From contig WHUX01000010.1 in NCBI GenBank assembly GCA_015179025.1, forward strand, positions 434,001 to 498,000: a stretch of DNA of 64,000 bases, written 5' to 3'. The notes beneath the pieces were generated by a model. That model was not told the origin of the DNA, ran no database searches, and saw only the letters and a program-made list of their open reading frames with translations. Shown piece after piece: positions 35,794 through 47,666 of the stretch (position 1 is the stretch's first letter; each line of letters starts with the position of its first letter). The DNA comes from Terfezia claveryi. Its lineage: Eukaryota; Ascomycota; Pezizomycetes; Pezizales; Pezizaceae. A program made the position numbers and the translations under genes.

Positions 35794-38454
35794 ATGGTTC
35801 AGCTTGCTGAGGAGCGAGAGCGGCTCCTTCCCACGACCGATGAAGAGACAGATCCGGTTTCCAACGGCCTCACGAACGGAGCCCACAGCCATGATTCGAA
35901 GGTCGCGAAGGTGAAGCAGTGTATTGCTAAGAATGGCATTGCTGCCTTTGCCGCCACGCTCGTCGCTGTCGGCATTGTTGTATTCGGTGCCGTTGTTTTG
36001 ACAAGTAAGCGCCCGCTTCGTAGTGCCTAGGTATTCCCCGACGCTGGGTGGCTTGAGAGGCCCAGTTCGAGATGCTCGAGCCTTAGCTAACGATTTTGAC
36101 AACCCCAGTAGACAAGAAGGCACCTGAAACGGCCGCGTTGTGTATGACACCCGCCTGTGTCCATGCAGCTGCATCCATTCTCGACTCTCTCAGCACCAAG
36201 GACGAGGTCAAGCCTTGTGATAATTTCGAGGAATTCGTCTGCGGTTCATGGAAGAGCCAGCATGATCTGCGGGCAGATCAGCGAGGTTAGTATCGGAGTT
36301 CCTACTCTCTGGGGCACGAGACTACTCTCTGTTACCATAAGCTAATCTTTTGCCTCATAGAAATGAATGAAATGAGCCTGATTGACGAAAGGTCCACTGC
36401 AATCCTGCGTCATGTGTTGGAAGGTGAATATACGGTATCTGGTCAATCCATCGTCTCTTTATCAGCCGCCAGCTCTACTGCCAGCCTCGACAAAGCCAAC
36501 TTCAACAAGCTCAGAGATGGCTATAGTGCCTGTATGGATGAGGACCTCATTGCCAAGCGAGGGTTGGAGCCTGTATTGGAGCTCGTCAATGAGCTAAAGG
36601 GCATCTACCCGCTGGCTGAGTCTTCTGAGGCAAAGGGGAAACCAAAGAAGCCGGAGGGCCCCACGCAAGGTTTAACTGATGCCATTGCATATCTTCAGGA
36701 GCTTGGACTTGCTGGATTTATCGATTTTGGAATTTCCGTAAGATCCCTCCTCTATCTCTGGTTATTTAATATGGCCTTTTAGCTTACTCTTTTATTTTCA
36801 GGCCGACGACAAGGACCCAGACAGTCCAGTCCTTTCCCTACAAGGCCCCAGGCGAATTGGTCTACGATCAAAGGAAGAGTACAAGGATGACAAGGTTGTT
36901 GCGAAGTACACCTCAACTATTAGTGCGATGTTTAAAATCATCGCTCAGAAGCAGGGTCTAGATATCTCTGCTGAAGCCCTTTCGGAGGGTATTGTTGCAT
37001 TAGAGAAGGAACTCTCCAAGATCTCAATGGATGAGGAGGATGCCAACGACCCATTGGTAAGTCAGAACTTCGCCAGATTAATAGCCAGAATTATTGAAAT
37101 ATCACTGACGACATACATAAATTAGCACTACTATAACCCACGTACGCTCGCTGAAGTCAAGGCCCTCTCTCCAGTAATTGACGTTGAGGCAATCATCAAA
37201 CGCTTCTCGCTAAACTACATTCCTTCCAGGCTCATTGTAACTTCCCCAGAGTACATTGAGAAAGTCAATGTCATCATCCAGGATACCCCGAGAGATGTTG
37301 TGCAGGCATATTTCATCTGGAAGCTTGTGTATGCTCTCTCCAGCAAAGTGGACCAGGGTTCCGTCACCCCGATTGTCGAGCTCAAGGACATGCTACAAGG
37401 AACGAAAGCCCAACCGGAACGATGGAGGACCTGTGTTCGCACTATGGACCAGGACCTTGGCTGGATCCTTGGGCGCTTCTTCATCGAGAAAGCCTTCAGT
37501 GAGGAAGCCAAGGCTTTTGGTGACCGAATCATCTATGACATCAAGGATCAATTCTCCGAGACCTTGGGAAAATTAGACTGGTTTGATTCTGAAGCCGCCA
37601 AACTCGCCATTAAGAAGGTTCACAACATCGCCCAAAAGATCGGCTACCCAGACCAGTCTCCCAACATCACCTCCCCCGTGTCCCTCCACGAATATTACGC
37701 AGGCGTGACTATCTCCGCAGACGCATTCTTTGAGAATACCCTCTCCGTCATCAAGACATTCAACCGTAAAGCTTGGGAGAAACTTTCTGAGCCCATTGAC
37801 CGCGCCGAATGGGACATGACTCCCCCAACAGTCAACGCATACTACAACCCTCCCGGAAACGAAATCGTGTTCCCAGCGGGTATCATGCAATTCCCAATCT
37901 TCTCCCTCGATGTTCCAGAATACATTTCCTATGGTGCCTTTGCTGCCGTTGCTGGTCATGAGCTCTCCCATGCGTTTGATTCAACCGGTCGACATTACGA
38001 CATCAACGGTAACCTCACTGACTGGTGGCCCCAAACAACCGTCGACGAGTTTGAGAAGCGAGCACAGTGTTTCGTGGAACAATATTCTGAATTCACCATT
38101 GAGACACCGAGCGGCGAGAAGATCCATGTCAACGGAAAGCTTACTCTTGGCGAAAATATCGCCGACGCAGGAGGTCTTAACGCTGCATTCTCCGCATGGA
38201 AGAAGCGAGATGCGCAGAATCCTAACCCGGAACTTCCAGGACTGAAGGGCCGGTGGACAAAGGAACAGTTGTTCTTTGTGTCATATGGACGTACTTGGTG
38301 TAGTAAAATTAGAAAGGAGGCAGCGGTTGATAGAGTTAGAACTGATCCTCATAGTCCTCCGTGGGTCAGAGTTTTGGGAACTACAGCCAATGCACCGGCA
38401 TTCCTAGAGGCGTTTAATTGCCCGGTGAAGAAGCCGAGGTGTGAGTTATGGTAG
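35794..38454 (+). CDS. M13 family zinc metallopeptidase (neprilysin/ECE-like), membrane-anchored
   Basis: Five exons (35794-36004, 36109-36285, 36361-36737, 36802-37056, 37126-38454) give 782 residues. The protein is a type II membrane protein with a cytosolic N-tail, one transmembrane helix at about residues 48-70 and a large luminal or extracellular peptidase. The zinc site is His618-Glu-Leu-Ser-His622. The third ligand, Glu683, sits in ENIADAGG, whose Asp687 is also conserved. The substrate-binding NAYYNP block is upstream of the site and the family C-terminal CELW ends the protein. Conserved M13 features such as CVHAAASIL and CDNFEEFVCGSW follow the membrane anchor. Such enzymes cleave oligopeptides; the substrate is unknown. 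Splice sites are regular (GTAAGC, GTTAGT, GTAAGA, GTAAGT). At exon 2 the acceptor CAG at 36108 was chosen over a TAG three bases later; both keep frame. Confidence 0.93.
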
Positions 38455-39200
38455 ATGACTTTTGAGTAGAGGTAGAGGCGTTAGATGAGTACCCTGACGT
38501 GAGATTGTGATATATTAATTATTATGCATGAATGCGATCTGTCGTTAGTTTGATTTTTGTGTGCGAGAAAGGGGCGGGGAGATAATGCCTACGTGTCATT
38601 GCAGTTAATGGAACAGTAGTACGTTTTGGGGGTTGAATTGGAAAGCATCACTATGCCGGAGAGTGTAACCGCTAGGACAAAACGTGATCATGGGTGCTAG
38701 GTTTGCCCAAACACTGATAGTATATTGTACGCTCACATGATCCTGAATATCGAATGTGAAGGTGACTTAATTAAACCATCCATCTAGTAATGACTCCCAG
38801 TATATTAGAGATTACCACCAAGATAGTACCTAATAAGTATCCTAAAGCCTTCACCAAATGCCTCGCCTATTCTAGTGGTCAAAACCTTACTTTACTTCAG
38901 GGTAACGGAAACCCAGTCCCGCGGTTGTGGAACCAATGAAGTATGAATAACACCATCATTCAGGATAATATCGTGCATTTTTGGCTTTCTTTAAAAGGAA
39001 ACAGTACTTGTATACACTCCCCCTTCGGGAAGCCACCCGCAAGCCCCAAGCGCGGATTAAAATGAGGGGCAAATCAATCGATTACAACCTGGATCTCTGC
39101 TTCTTCTTATAACTCAAGCTAACAAAACTGACCACCAGCTTCAGACTCAATCCGGCCTGTGAAGTAAGGTCATTCCTTTGCAAGTCAGACACAAGGAAAA
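38455..39200. other. intergenic region downstream of the M13 gene
   Basis: About 0.75 kb with the peptidase 3' region and no further gene. The sequence CTTCAGGGTAACGGAAACCCAG near 38895 is reminiscent of TTCAGGGTAA blocks inside the repeat array that follows. Confidence 0.5.
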
Positions 39201-41460
39201 CATAAGCAGCAATCAAGAAGCGTTGCGAGAGTTAGTCCAGTTTCGTAGTATTATTGGTTATAAAAGAGAAATAGGGTGGGTAGTGCATTAGTGCAGATGA
39301 TTCATGATGGGTAGGAAATAGAATATCGATGAATTCTTTTTTTTTTTGAGGGGAGGCTTCGCTTTTTCGGAAAGCGTTAATGTTGTATAAACTTTAAGGG
39401 AGAAAAAACTTTTTTCTTCAAGACTCGTATGCACCTCTATTAGAAGATATAACGAGCCATTGGAAGCCCAATGTGGATTCAAGGGTTAAGCAAGTTAATT
39501 TGCCGTCCGCGCATACAGTATATAGATTAAAGGTAAACAAAAAAAGAGTGGTCTGTAGAGGGTGCTGAAAAAGGAGAACGACCAGAGTCTTGGCATGAGA
39601 CAACCTACTGCGTGGTTTTCAACTGGAGACCCAAGGCGTCCAAAAGCGGATTTGGAGAGTATTACAGGAAAATGTGTGTGCTCTTTTAAGGATTGAAATA
39701 TTGAGGAGGTATTGTTGTGGTGTTCATGGTAATGTGCAGAATAATATTTTAAGATTGGGGAAAAAGGGGGTGTTTTCAGGGTAAGGTCTTACATGTACAG
39801 GGAGGAAGTTACCCTACTCTATTGCAGACTTGACGACAAAGGAGGTAAATCTTATCTTTTACCAAGGTACACTACTATCAGATCTTAAACCCGCCAGTGG
39901 TTCTTCCGGCGCCAAGATGGAGGGGGCTATATACGCTTGTTGCGGGGAGAGAGGGGGGGCATCTACCCAGGTGCTACAGACTGGGGGGATGGGGAGATTC
40001 ATCACCCAATCGCAGACTCTAAATTAGAGTATACTCAGGTAAGGTAACCTTATCTCTAACCACTTCAAAGGTATCTCACCATCTGCCAGCAACTCTCCAG
40101 CACCAAGCGGGGGGCGGGGGGTCCATGATGAGATTATTAGAAGCCACCCAGAAATAGAAACTCAAGCTATTCAAGACTGTAGAGGGAAAGCGCCTGACAT
40201 ATAGAGAGAAGACAAACTGGGTAAATGGAATTACAAGAGGTTGCATGTAGATATTGTTATATGAATATGATAGGCTGTGAGAATACTAAATAGACGTTTA
40301 AGGTACCGGCAACTTTAGAAGGCGTAGTAGTAACCAGGCCCAAGCGTATTCTCAACTCGTGGTTGACTTTATTTCAACGTCTGGTCTCCACAGTCGGTGG
40401 GTCGTCCTACCTAGGTCTCTAGATCCATAGTCGGAGAGCCCTCAATCCGGTTAAGGTGATTAGGGCACTCCAATAAACCTTATCCTTCTATATCAGATCT
40501 TAGAATTGACTCTACCGGGGGGGGGGGGGTTGATTGTTTTTTCCTTCTACTTTTCCAAGTTGAGACCTAGGTTGGGACCCAAGGGCGCTAGTCTGGTTGG
40601 GACATCACCCTCGTAGCCAAGGCGCCCAAAGGCGGAGATGTGCGCTCTTTTCAACATATAATATTGAGAGTCTTGTTGTTGTTGTGATGTTAATGGTGAT
40701 ATGCAGAATAGTAAGGAAGTTGTTTCAGGGTAAGGTCTTAAATGTACAGAGGAGAAGTGAGCCGCACAGGCAAACCTTTTCTTTACCAAGATACACCATT
40801 ATTAGATCTTAAACTCCAGCGCCTAGAGGAAGGGGGGTTTGAGAGGAAAGGGGGAGGGGGAGGTTTATCCCCCAATCACAGAATCTGATTAGGGTATACT
40901 CAGGTAAGGTAACCTTTGTTCTAACCAGACTACCTCTCCGGTACCAAGCCGGGGTGCATTTCGCTCAAGTTGTAACTTGCTCTTCCTTGCGACAAGGTGA
41001 CCTCCCCAAATAGATATGTAACTACAGTGCGTGAGGGGAAGTTACTACGCCCCATTCTGCAAGAGCTTTACATAGTTTACATGACTCCCTTTCAGCATTT
41101 TGGATTGAGGGTAATGTTGTTGATGCACCTCCTTTCAGGGATGTATCATGAGCCACCCAGAAACTGGGTGGACTGAAAGGTAAGGCAAGTTAATTGTCAC
41201 CCGTGTAATCTATATACAAACGGTATACTGAATCAAGAAACTCCACCTAGTCAAGACTGTAAAGGGAAAGCGTCCGACATATCGAGAGAGGATAAACTGG
41301 GTAAAGGATTGTATGCCAAGGGCATTATTATTGATATGGTCATATGAAGAAGAGAGGAGTCCGGAGCCCTCAATCTGTTAGGTGATTAGGGCACTCCAAT
41401 AAACCTTATCCTTCCATATCAGATCTTAAAACTTGCCATTGACTCTCGGATGCCAAGACC

Positions 41461-41479
41461 GGGGGGGGGGGGGGGGGGG
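41461..41479 (+). repeat. poly-G tract (19 G)
   Basis: An uninterrupted run of 19 G directly after GGATGCCAAGACC in the third repeat unit. It is the longest of the G tracts that follow this motif in the array. Candidate quadruplex-forming and replication-slippage site; the true length may be misassembled. Confidence 0.9.
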
Positions 41480-42374
41480 TTTCAAGATAATAGGGTTAGT
41501 TTTGATTGTTTTTTTCTACTTTCTCAAGTTGAGACCCAAGGCACCCAAAGGCAGATTGGAGATCTATGCGCTCCTTTAAGCATTCAATATTGAGGGTGTT
41601 GTCATTGTTGTGATCTTAATGGTGATATGCAGAATAGTTAGTTCACAGGAAAGGGAGGTTATTTCAGGGTAATGTCTAATATGAACAGAGGAGAAGTGAT
41701 CCAACTCAATTGTGGGTACAGGCAAAACTTATATATTACCGAGATACCTAATTATCAGATCTTAAAATGTGCTAGTGACTTAGGAAGGGACGGGGTTTGG
41801 GCACATGCCGGGTTAATAGGGGGTTGATTGCATAATTCTGGGAGGAAAGGGGGAGGGGGAGGGTATCTCCCAATCCCAGAATCTGATTAGGGTATGCTCA
41901 GATAAGGTAACCTTATCTCTAACCAGACTATCTCTCCATATCAGATCTTAAAACCTACCAGTAAACTCTCCGGTGCCAAGCAAGGGGGGGGGGAGGATGC
42001 ATGACGAAATTCAGGATCTGGAGTTACCCTTAGCCTCGTAGTAACCAGTCTGTTGTCTCTAACGGGTGCCGAGACTAGGAGTTACGAGGTCACGAACACT
42101 ACAATATATTAACCTGGGGTACGAGGCTAAGTTACCCTAATCGGCAGACGGCGTGATTTTCCTCAGGCAAGCATAATATTGACACGATTACAATTCCAAA
42201 ACTTCCAAAATTTAGGTCCTACCCACATGAATGCAATACAGCTATTGCTCCCCGATTGAGCGCTTTTTAAAAAAGAGAAAACTCCTTACTCGTGTGCACC
42301 ACCCTTCGGGCCAGTATGTAAGCCACCCGGAAGGCTGGATGGATTCAAGGGTCCAAGGTAATCTGGCCCCCAGT

Positions 42375-42640
42375 CTGGATCTTTCTGCTTGCTCGCCTTC
42401 AGGTTCTACCTCAGTCATCGATAGAGGTTGCTGCAGAAACTCTCTACAGCATCCCAGGCTTCTTCGTCCTCGTTGTCTTGCTTCCATATAGGGTGGTCGA
42501 GACCAGACCGCACTTCCCTCTCTGGTTGGTATCCTGTGCACTCAATGTGATGTGGGACCCTTCGTCTACTTCATTTTCGCAGTATGGGCATTCGGAGGGC
42601 TCGGCCTTGCCGCCCCAATTAAGCACAGTTAAGTTATAAA
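42375..42640 (-). pseudogene. remnant of a LINE-type reverse transcriptase C-terminus
   Basis: On the minus strand, SECPYCENEVDEGSH continues (after frame changes) into a Cys/His-spaced motif and then VRSGLDHPIWKQDNEDEEAW and ESFCSNL. A CxxC...H zinc motif just before the C-terminus, preceded by LNWGGK-like sequence, resembles the zf-RVT end of Tad1-like non-LTR retrotransposons. Three reading frames are needed to follow it, so the gene is broken. It lies in the one enlarged interval of the repeat array, which suggests an insertion there. Assignment rests on motif spacing only. Confidence 0.4.
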
Positions 42641-44700
42641 ATGAATCTCTCCATTACAAATCACTACTCCCAAACAACCACCATTGCGGAATATATTCTC
42701 CTCCATAAAGCCAAAGTAATGCAGTCTTCATAAGCCTCCAAATCTGGGAATAGCATACTGGCTGGCAGGCAAACACAAATCTCGGCTATTCAGCTCAATT
42801 GGCAAATATCTTTTTTATCGCAGGCTCGTTAAGGCTTTTGGTAACTTTTCATTCAAGTTGTTATTTTTTTCTTTAATGACTTCTTTGCGACTATGTGACC
42901 TCCCCAAGTAGATATGTAACAATGTAATTTGGACAGGCTCCTTGGGGATTGTGGCGGAATGTTGTTGATATAGTTCATATATGAGGATCATAGGGGGTGA
43001 GAGTACTAAAGTAGCCGTTCAGGGTACCGGTAACGTTAGAGATTGAGACTAAGGCATGGTTGACTTGATTTCAATGTTTAATATAATGGGTAGAGTAGCC
43101 GTGAGAGACCTCAATTTGATTATGGTAATTAGAGTACCCCAATAAACCTATCAACAAACCTTAACAGATGTTACCGACTCTGTGGTGCCAAGACTTTTTT
43201 GGGGGGGATTGGTCCTGACAAAATTTTCTTCTAATTTTCCGCCCAAAAGGCAGATTGGAGATGTGCGCTCTGTTTAGGATTGAAATATTGAGGGTGTTGT
43301 TGTGATGTTAATGTGATATGCAGAATAATATGTTTTTAAGATGGGGGAGGGGAGGTTTTCGGGGTAAAGTTTAATATGGATAGAGAAGAAGTGACCCAGC
43401 TTGATTGCAGGTAGTAGGCAAAATTTATCTTTTATCAAGATACCTTCTTAGTGAGGGGGAAAGTTGAGCATATTCCAGGTTAATGAGGGGGATAATTACA
43501 TGATTCTAGGGAGGAAAGGGGGAGGAGGAGTTTTATCCCTCAATCCCAGAATCTAATTAGGGTATGCTCAGGTAAGGTAACCTTATCTCTAACCAGACTA
43601 TCTCTCCATATCAGATCTTAAAACCTACCAGTAATCTGTCCGGTGCCAAGCTGGGGGGGGGCTTTCCGTTTAAGTTGTTATTGTGCTCTTTAATTGACTT
43701 CCTTGCGACAAGGTGACTCCCCAAATAGATATGTAACTCCAGTGCGTGGGGGAAAGTTACTACTACGCCCTATTTTATAGAGTCTGTACAGCTCCATTTG
43801 AACATTGGGAATTGAGGGTAATGTTGGTGTTTTTTTTTTGTATACACCTCCTCGTACAGTATGACCAGCAATCCAGAAACTAGGTAGATTAAAAGGTGAG
43901 GCCAGTCAATCCACTGCCTGCATGAACTATATACAAATGGTATACTGAATCCGAATTTAGATACTCAACCTAATCAAGACTTTAGAGATAAAGCGTCCGA
44001 CGGACAATCTGGGTAAAGGAAATTACAAGAGTTGTATACTAAGGGTGTTGTTATTGTTATGGTCATATATGAGGATGATAAATGGTGAGAGTACTAAATA
44101 GATATCCAGGGTACCAGCAACTTTATTTCAATGTTCTGCCTGTAAATCCATGGAGCCCCCAATCTGATTAAGGTGATTGTTAAAGTACTCCAATAAACCT
44201 TATCCTTCCATATCAGATCTTAGAACTTGTCATTGACTCTGTGGTGGGGGGGTGGTTTAATGACTACTGAATATTTGAAATCTGAGGTATCTAATCATAT
44301 AGTTTTCGAGATTAATCCTGTTTATTACATGCCATCACAACATTAGGGGGGGCCTGGTCGTTCCCAGGTATTCAAAGTTCTTCGCCTTTGTATGTCTTCT
44401 CCAAGTATGTTGTCTATGGGGGAAGTTGCGAAGTCCACGAACCTGCTAGTTACTTGGCGTTGTCACTTGTATCTGGATACGAGGCTATTGTCTAAGTAGT
44501 ATCTATATCTAAGTCGATTTTTTTTTTCTTTTTTTTGGAAAATAAAAACCAAACTCAGCACTCGTAGGCACTACGTTTCGGCGAGCCCACTCAGTAAATT
44601 CAAGGGTTAGGCAAATCAATCTGCCGCCCGCGCGTGCTATGTATGTACATCATAAAAATAATGAAAAGGAACATGCTCTCGCTACGAACCGAGAAAGTTA

Positions 44701-47666
44701 GCTATGAAAAAAATTGAAAAAGGGATAAACTCACTTCCTGGAGAATGGCTAAATGAATCATGCTGTAATAGAAATGGATAGGGATAAACAACTAGCTTCC
44801 TAAAAAATAAAAAAAAAGACACTGAGATTCGCTTACTGGGACTGAGACTGATATCCGAAATAACTGTACACTCTTTTTTTAAATCATAGCTGTACAATGT
44901 GCCCAAGGAGAAGCCTCTACCGTGTTCCCCATTTGGGTCATCTAGGTCCGATGCCGTCGGGTTGCGCCCCGTAACAGTGGGGTTTGCCTATATCAAATTC
45001 TTTCCTGATTCCGTTGGGGTATCTTCGGATTTAGGACAGCCTTTCATAAAATTCATATCTTGGACAGCTTCAGCCTTAGACACGAGAACCCCGAGTAATT
45101 TGGGTTTCCAGGGTAACCAGAAGTCACTTTTAGTTTCATGGTTCTTTTCTCTTCGATTACCCCTGTAAACTGCCTAATATCACGTTGTAGTGCTTTGACT
45201 TTATATTCGAATGAATTATCTAGTGCTAGTCCTGATTGACTGAAGTGCAATCATTTATTTTTTTTAAAAAAAATGGCCTCGTGCCTCCCTTCTTTTGCAT
45301 GTAAAAACCGATAGGGCAATGGGTCCCTACATAGCACTATTATAGTGCCTGTTACCCTGAACTCAGCGAACCGCGTTACTGTCGGACGACGACGCATGAA
45401 CCAGTATAGGATCAACAGACATAGACACATCCGAAACAGTAAATGGGCAGTGGTAGATAGCTAATCAATTTCCAAGGCCACAAGGTAAATGCCATAAACT
45501 GGACTAACTTTTCTAACCCTGATTAGCTTTTTTGGGGGGGGCTCCGGAGTGCGGGGTACCCTCCTCCGCAACTACTGTCAAGAGGTATAGTAATACCCGC
45601 ACTCTGAAAGTTCACCCCCAACTCCCCCTCCCCACCACAAACCGCAAATTTCTCGCTATCCCTAAAAAGATTGCATCGGGGAAGCGGCAGCGCCTTCAAG
45701 GTGGTTTGTGATAAACGGCATAATTCCTTACTTTCTCCAGCGGCTCCAAGCAGACTTGTTCATTTTTACATACAGTACGTACACACCTAAAGCTCGTATA
45801 CTACTCAGCCTTATAGCCCAAGCCAAGTATCTCATAGCCATCTTTTATGTTGTATCAATTGCTGGGCTTTTACTTAGGAGTCACCATTTTTCTAAATATA
45901 AAAAAAAAAACTAGTCTCGGAACCAGCCCGTCGGCTCATTCTATATATTCCTTACCTCCAAACTTGTCCACATATATTTCTAAATACATAAGTTATAGCC
46001 TACCAAGTTAATCCCTGCAGTAATCCATTCGAATCCTACTTCGGTTCTCAATTGCACATCAAAACTATCGCGGCATCTCATATTTGGGTGGAGGGGGGGA
46101 ATGGGCACATATCTCGGGACGTACGGCTTACATGCCCATCAAAGCAATCAAATTGCAATGTCTCCGACACGTCCTAATGGAGAAATTACGTGCTGTCAGA
46201 CTGGGAGATTACAATTCGGTACTCTTGCGAGAACTTATAGTCCATATCGCCAGCACCAAACACAAGATACAAATAAAAATGTACTGGTCATCAGATAAGA
46301 TAGAGATAGGTAGTCGAACCTTGTTATCTGCTCGGCTGCTTCCGAGCACCAACCCGGCTGGCGCCCCCCTAGCGCAAAATGCGAGAAGCCAGTATGCGAA
46401 CGAGGCTAAGTAAAGTACATGTGCGCGATAGTCTGCGCCTGGGTAATTAATCTCAAAACCAAAAGGGTTCCATTAGCGATGCCGAAATCAGACACCTTCC
46501 AAAAGTAACTCAACCCCTGTCAACACCATACCTAGTTTGTCAATTGGAGAAAGCTGCCTTTTTTCTTTGGCGCATTATAACTTTTGAGCAAAGAGGTCTT
46601 CATCCTAAAAACAACATCTGTCAACTAGAATAGAAACCTGGCATATGAAACTAATAGAGGCAAGTTCTCAATCACCACTGGAGATTCTTTGGTAGAGCGT
46701 TGAAAAGGGGAGCTCCTCTACGAAACGCTACTTCAAATGGCTACGGTAGATCGCTACGTTTTGCATAAGCCCAATCAACTGGCGCCAGAATATCCCTTGT
46801 GAATTCACATCTCCGCAGGTGGAACCAGTAGTTTTGAGTGGCAAATCAAAATTATGTTCCAAAAGTACTAGTTATACAGTACTACATATAAAAGTAAATT
46901 AGCTAACGTGACAATAAGGCTGTTCAGCTTTTCCCCAGATCCCTCCACAGAAAGTCCGTTATGCATGGTATCGGAAAGTCGCCATGTAAGGTTAGCCTCA
47001 CTCGGTAATTCGTGCTTAATTTCGCTTCTTGCACAGGGGTACTGGTAGGGCATGACAAAGCTGCTTATTGGAATTCTTCCTGATGTGTTGATGTTACTCA
47101 TGGCGGAGGATTGATGCTAGTAAAAACACAAATAGAATGAGAAGGTCCACAGGTCAAGCAAATGATCTTCAAGTACTAATTAGTCAATAACTTCTACATA
47201 GATAGGAGTTGCCAAAATACTTGTAGTATGCATCTCATCTCATCTCATCTCCTTGCTAGCCTTATTCGCAACCGTGCCCTGTCCCAGTCATGCCTTCTTC
47301 ACCAATGAGATCTCCCCAAAGTTTTCTTAATTCCATGGCCAAGGCATCATTTTATCAATAGCGTGATAGGCGCAATCTCTGGTCCCTAGCAACCAATTTT
47401 TTTGGAGCCCCTATGCTGGCCCTACAGGCAACGGTTAACATAACCACCCTTCCCCCTCTTGCAAGGTCTTGTACCTGACCGCGACTTTCCTTTGAGAATC
47501 TTTCTCACCACACTCCTTTTTGCAATCATCACCAGCACGTCTTGTGCAGACTTTCGTTAACCAACTTGCCTCTTGATAGAGGTAGTTACTCGCTCCTTCA
47601 TTATCAACTGTCTCTCGTTTTCTGTCAATTGTTCTCCACAGTAATCGGCCTGCAAACAAATTCAAA
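44701..47666. other. 3-kb gene-free region before the SUN gene
   Basis: No gene supported. Open frames of 70-110 codons (46084-46413 plus, 46868-47101 minus) lack recognisable domains. An A/T run is at 45259-45273, and the pentamer CATCT is repeated four times at about 47231-47250. The last ~200 bases are the likely SUN-gene promoter and 5' leader. Confidence 0.5.

Larger units (their letters stand above)
39201..44700. repeat. decayed array of about 1-kb repeat units with positioned G-tracts
   Basis: At least four diverged, head-to-tail copies of one unit. Marker blocks recur in the same order. CCCAAGGCG.CCAAAGGCGGATTGGAGA is near 39630, 40617, 41535 and 43240. ATATGCAGAATA is near 39731, 40699, 41625 and 43317. 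TACTCAGGTAAGGTAACCTT is near 40031, 40896, 41893 and 43564. CTCCAATAAACCTTATCC is near 40469, 41394, 43137 and 44189. Spacings are about 0.9-1.05 kb except one interval of 1.7 kb, which contains the LINE-like remnant. The sub-motif TATCAGATCTTAAAAC...GGTGCCAAG followed by a G-run occurs about nine times. No long open frame persists. Confidence 0.75.

Noticed and set aside
39201..44700. CRISPR array or telomeric tract
   Set aside because: Units are about 1 kb and diverged, not short identical repeats with spacers, and the G-runs are not telomere-type repeats. The host is a eukaryote.
44899..45168. 89-codon plus-strand frame
   Set aside because: No known motif, no splice partners, and it lies in AT-rich gene-free sequence.
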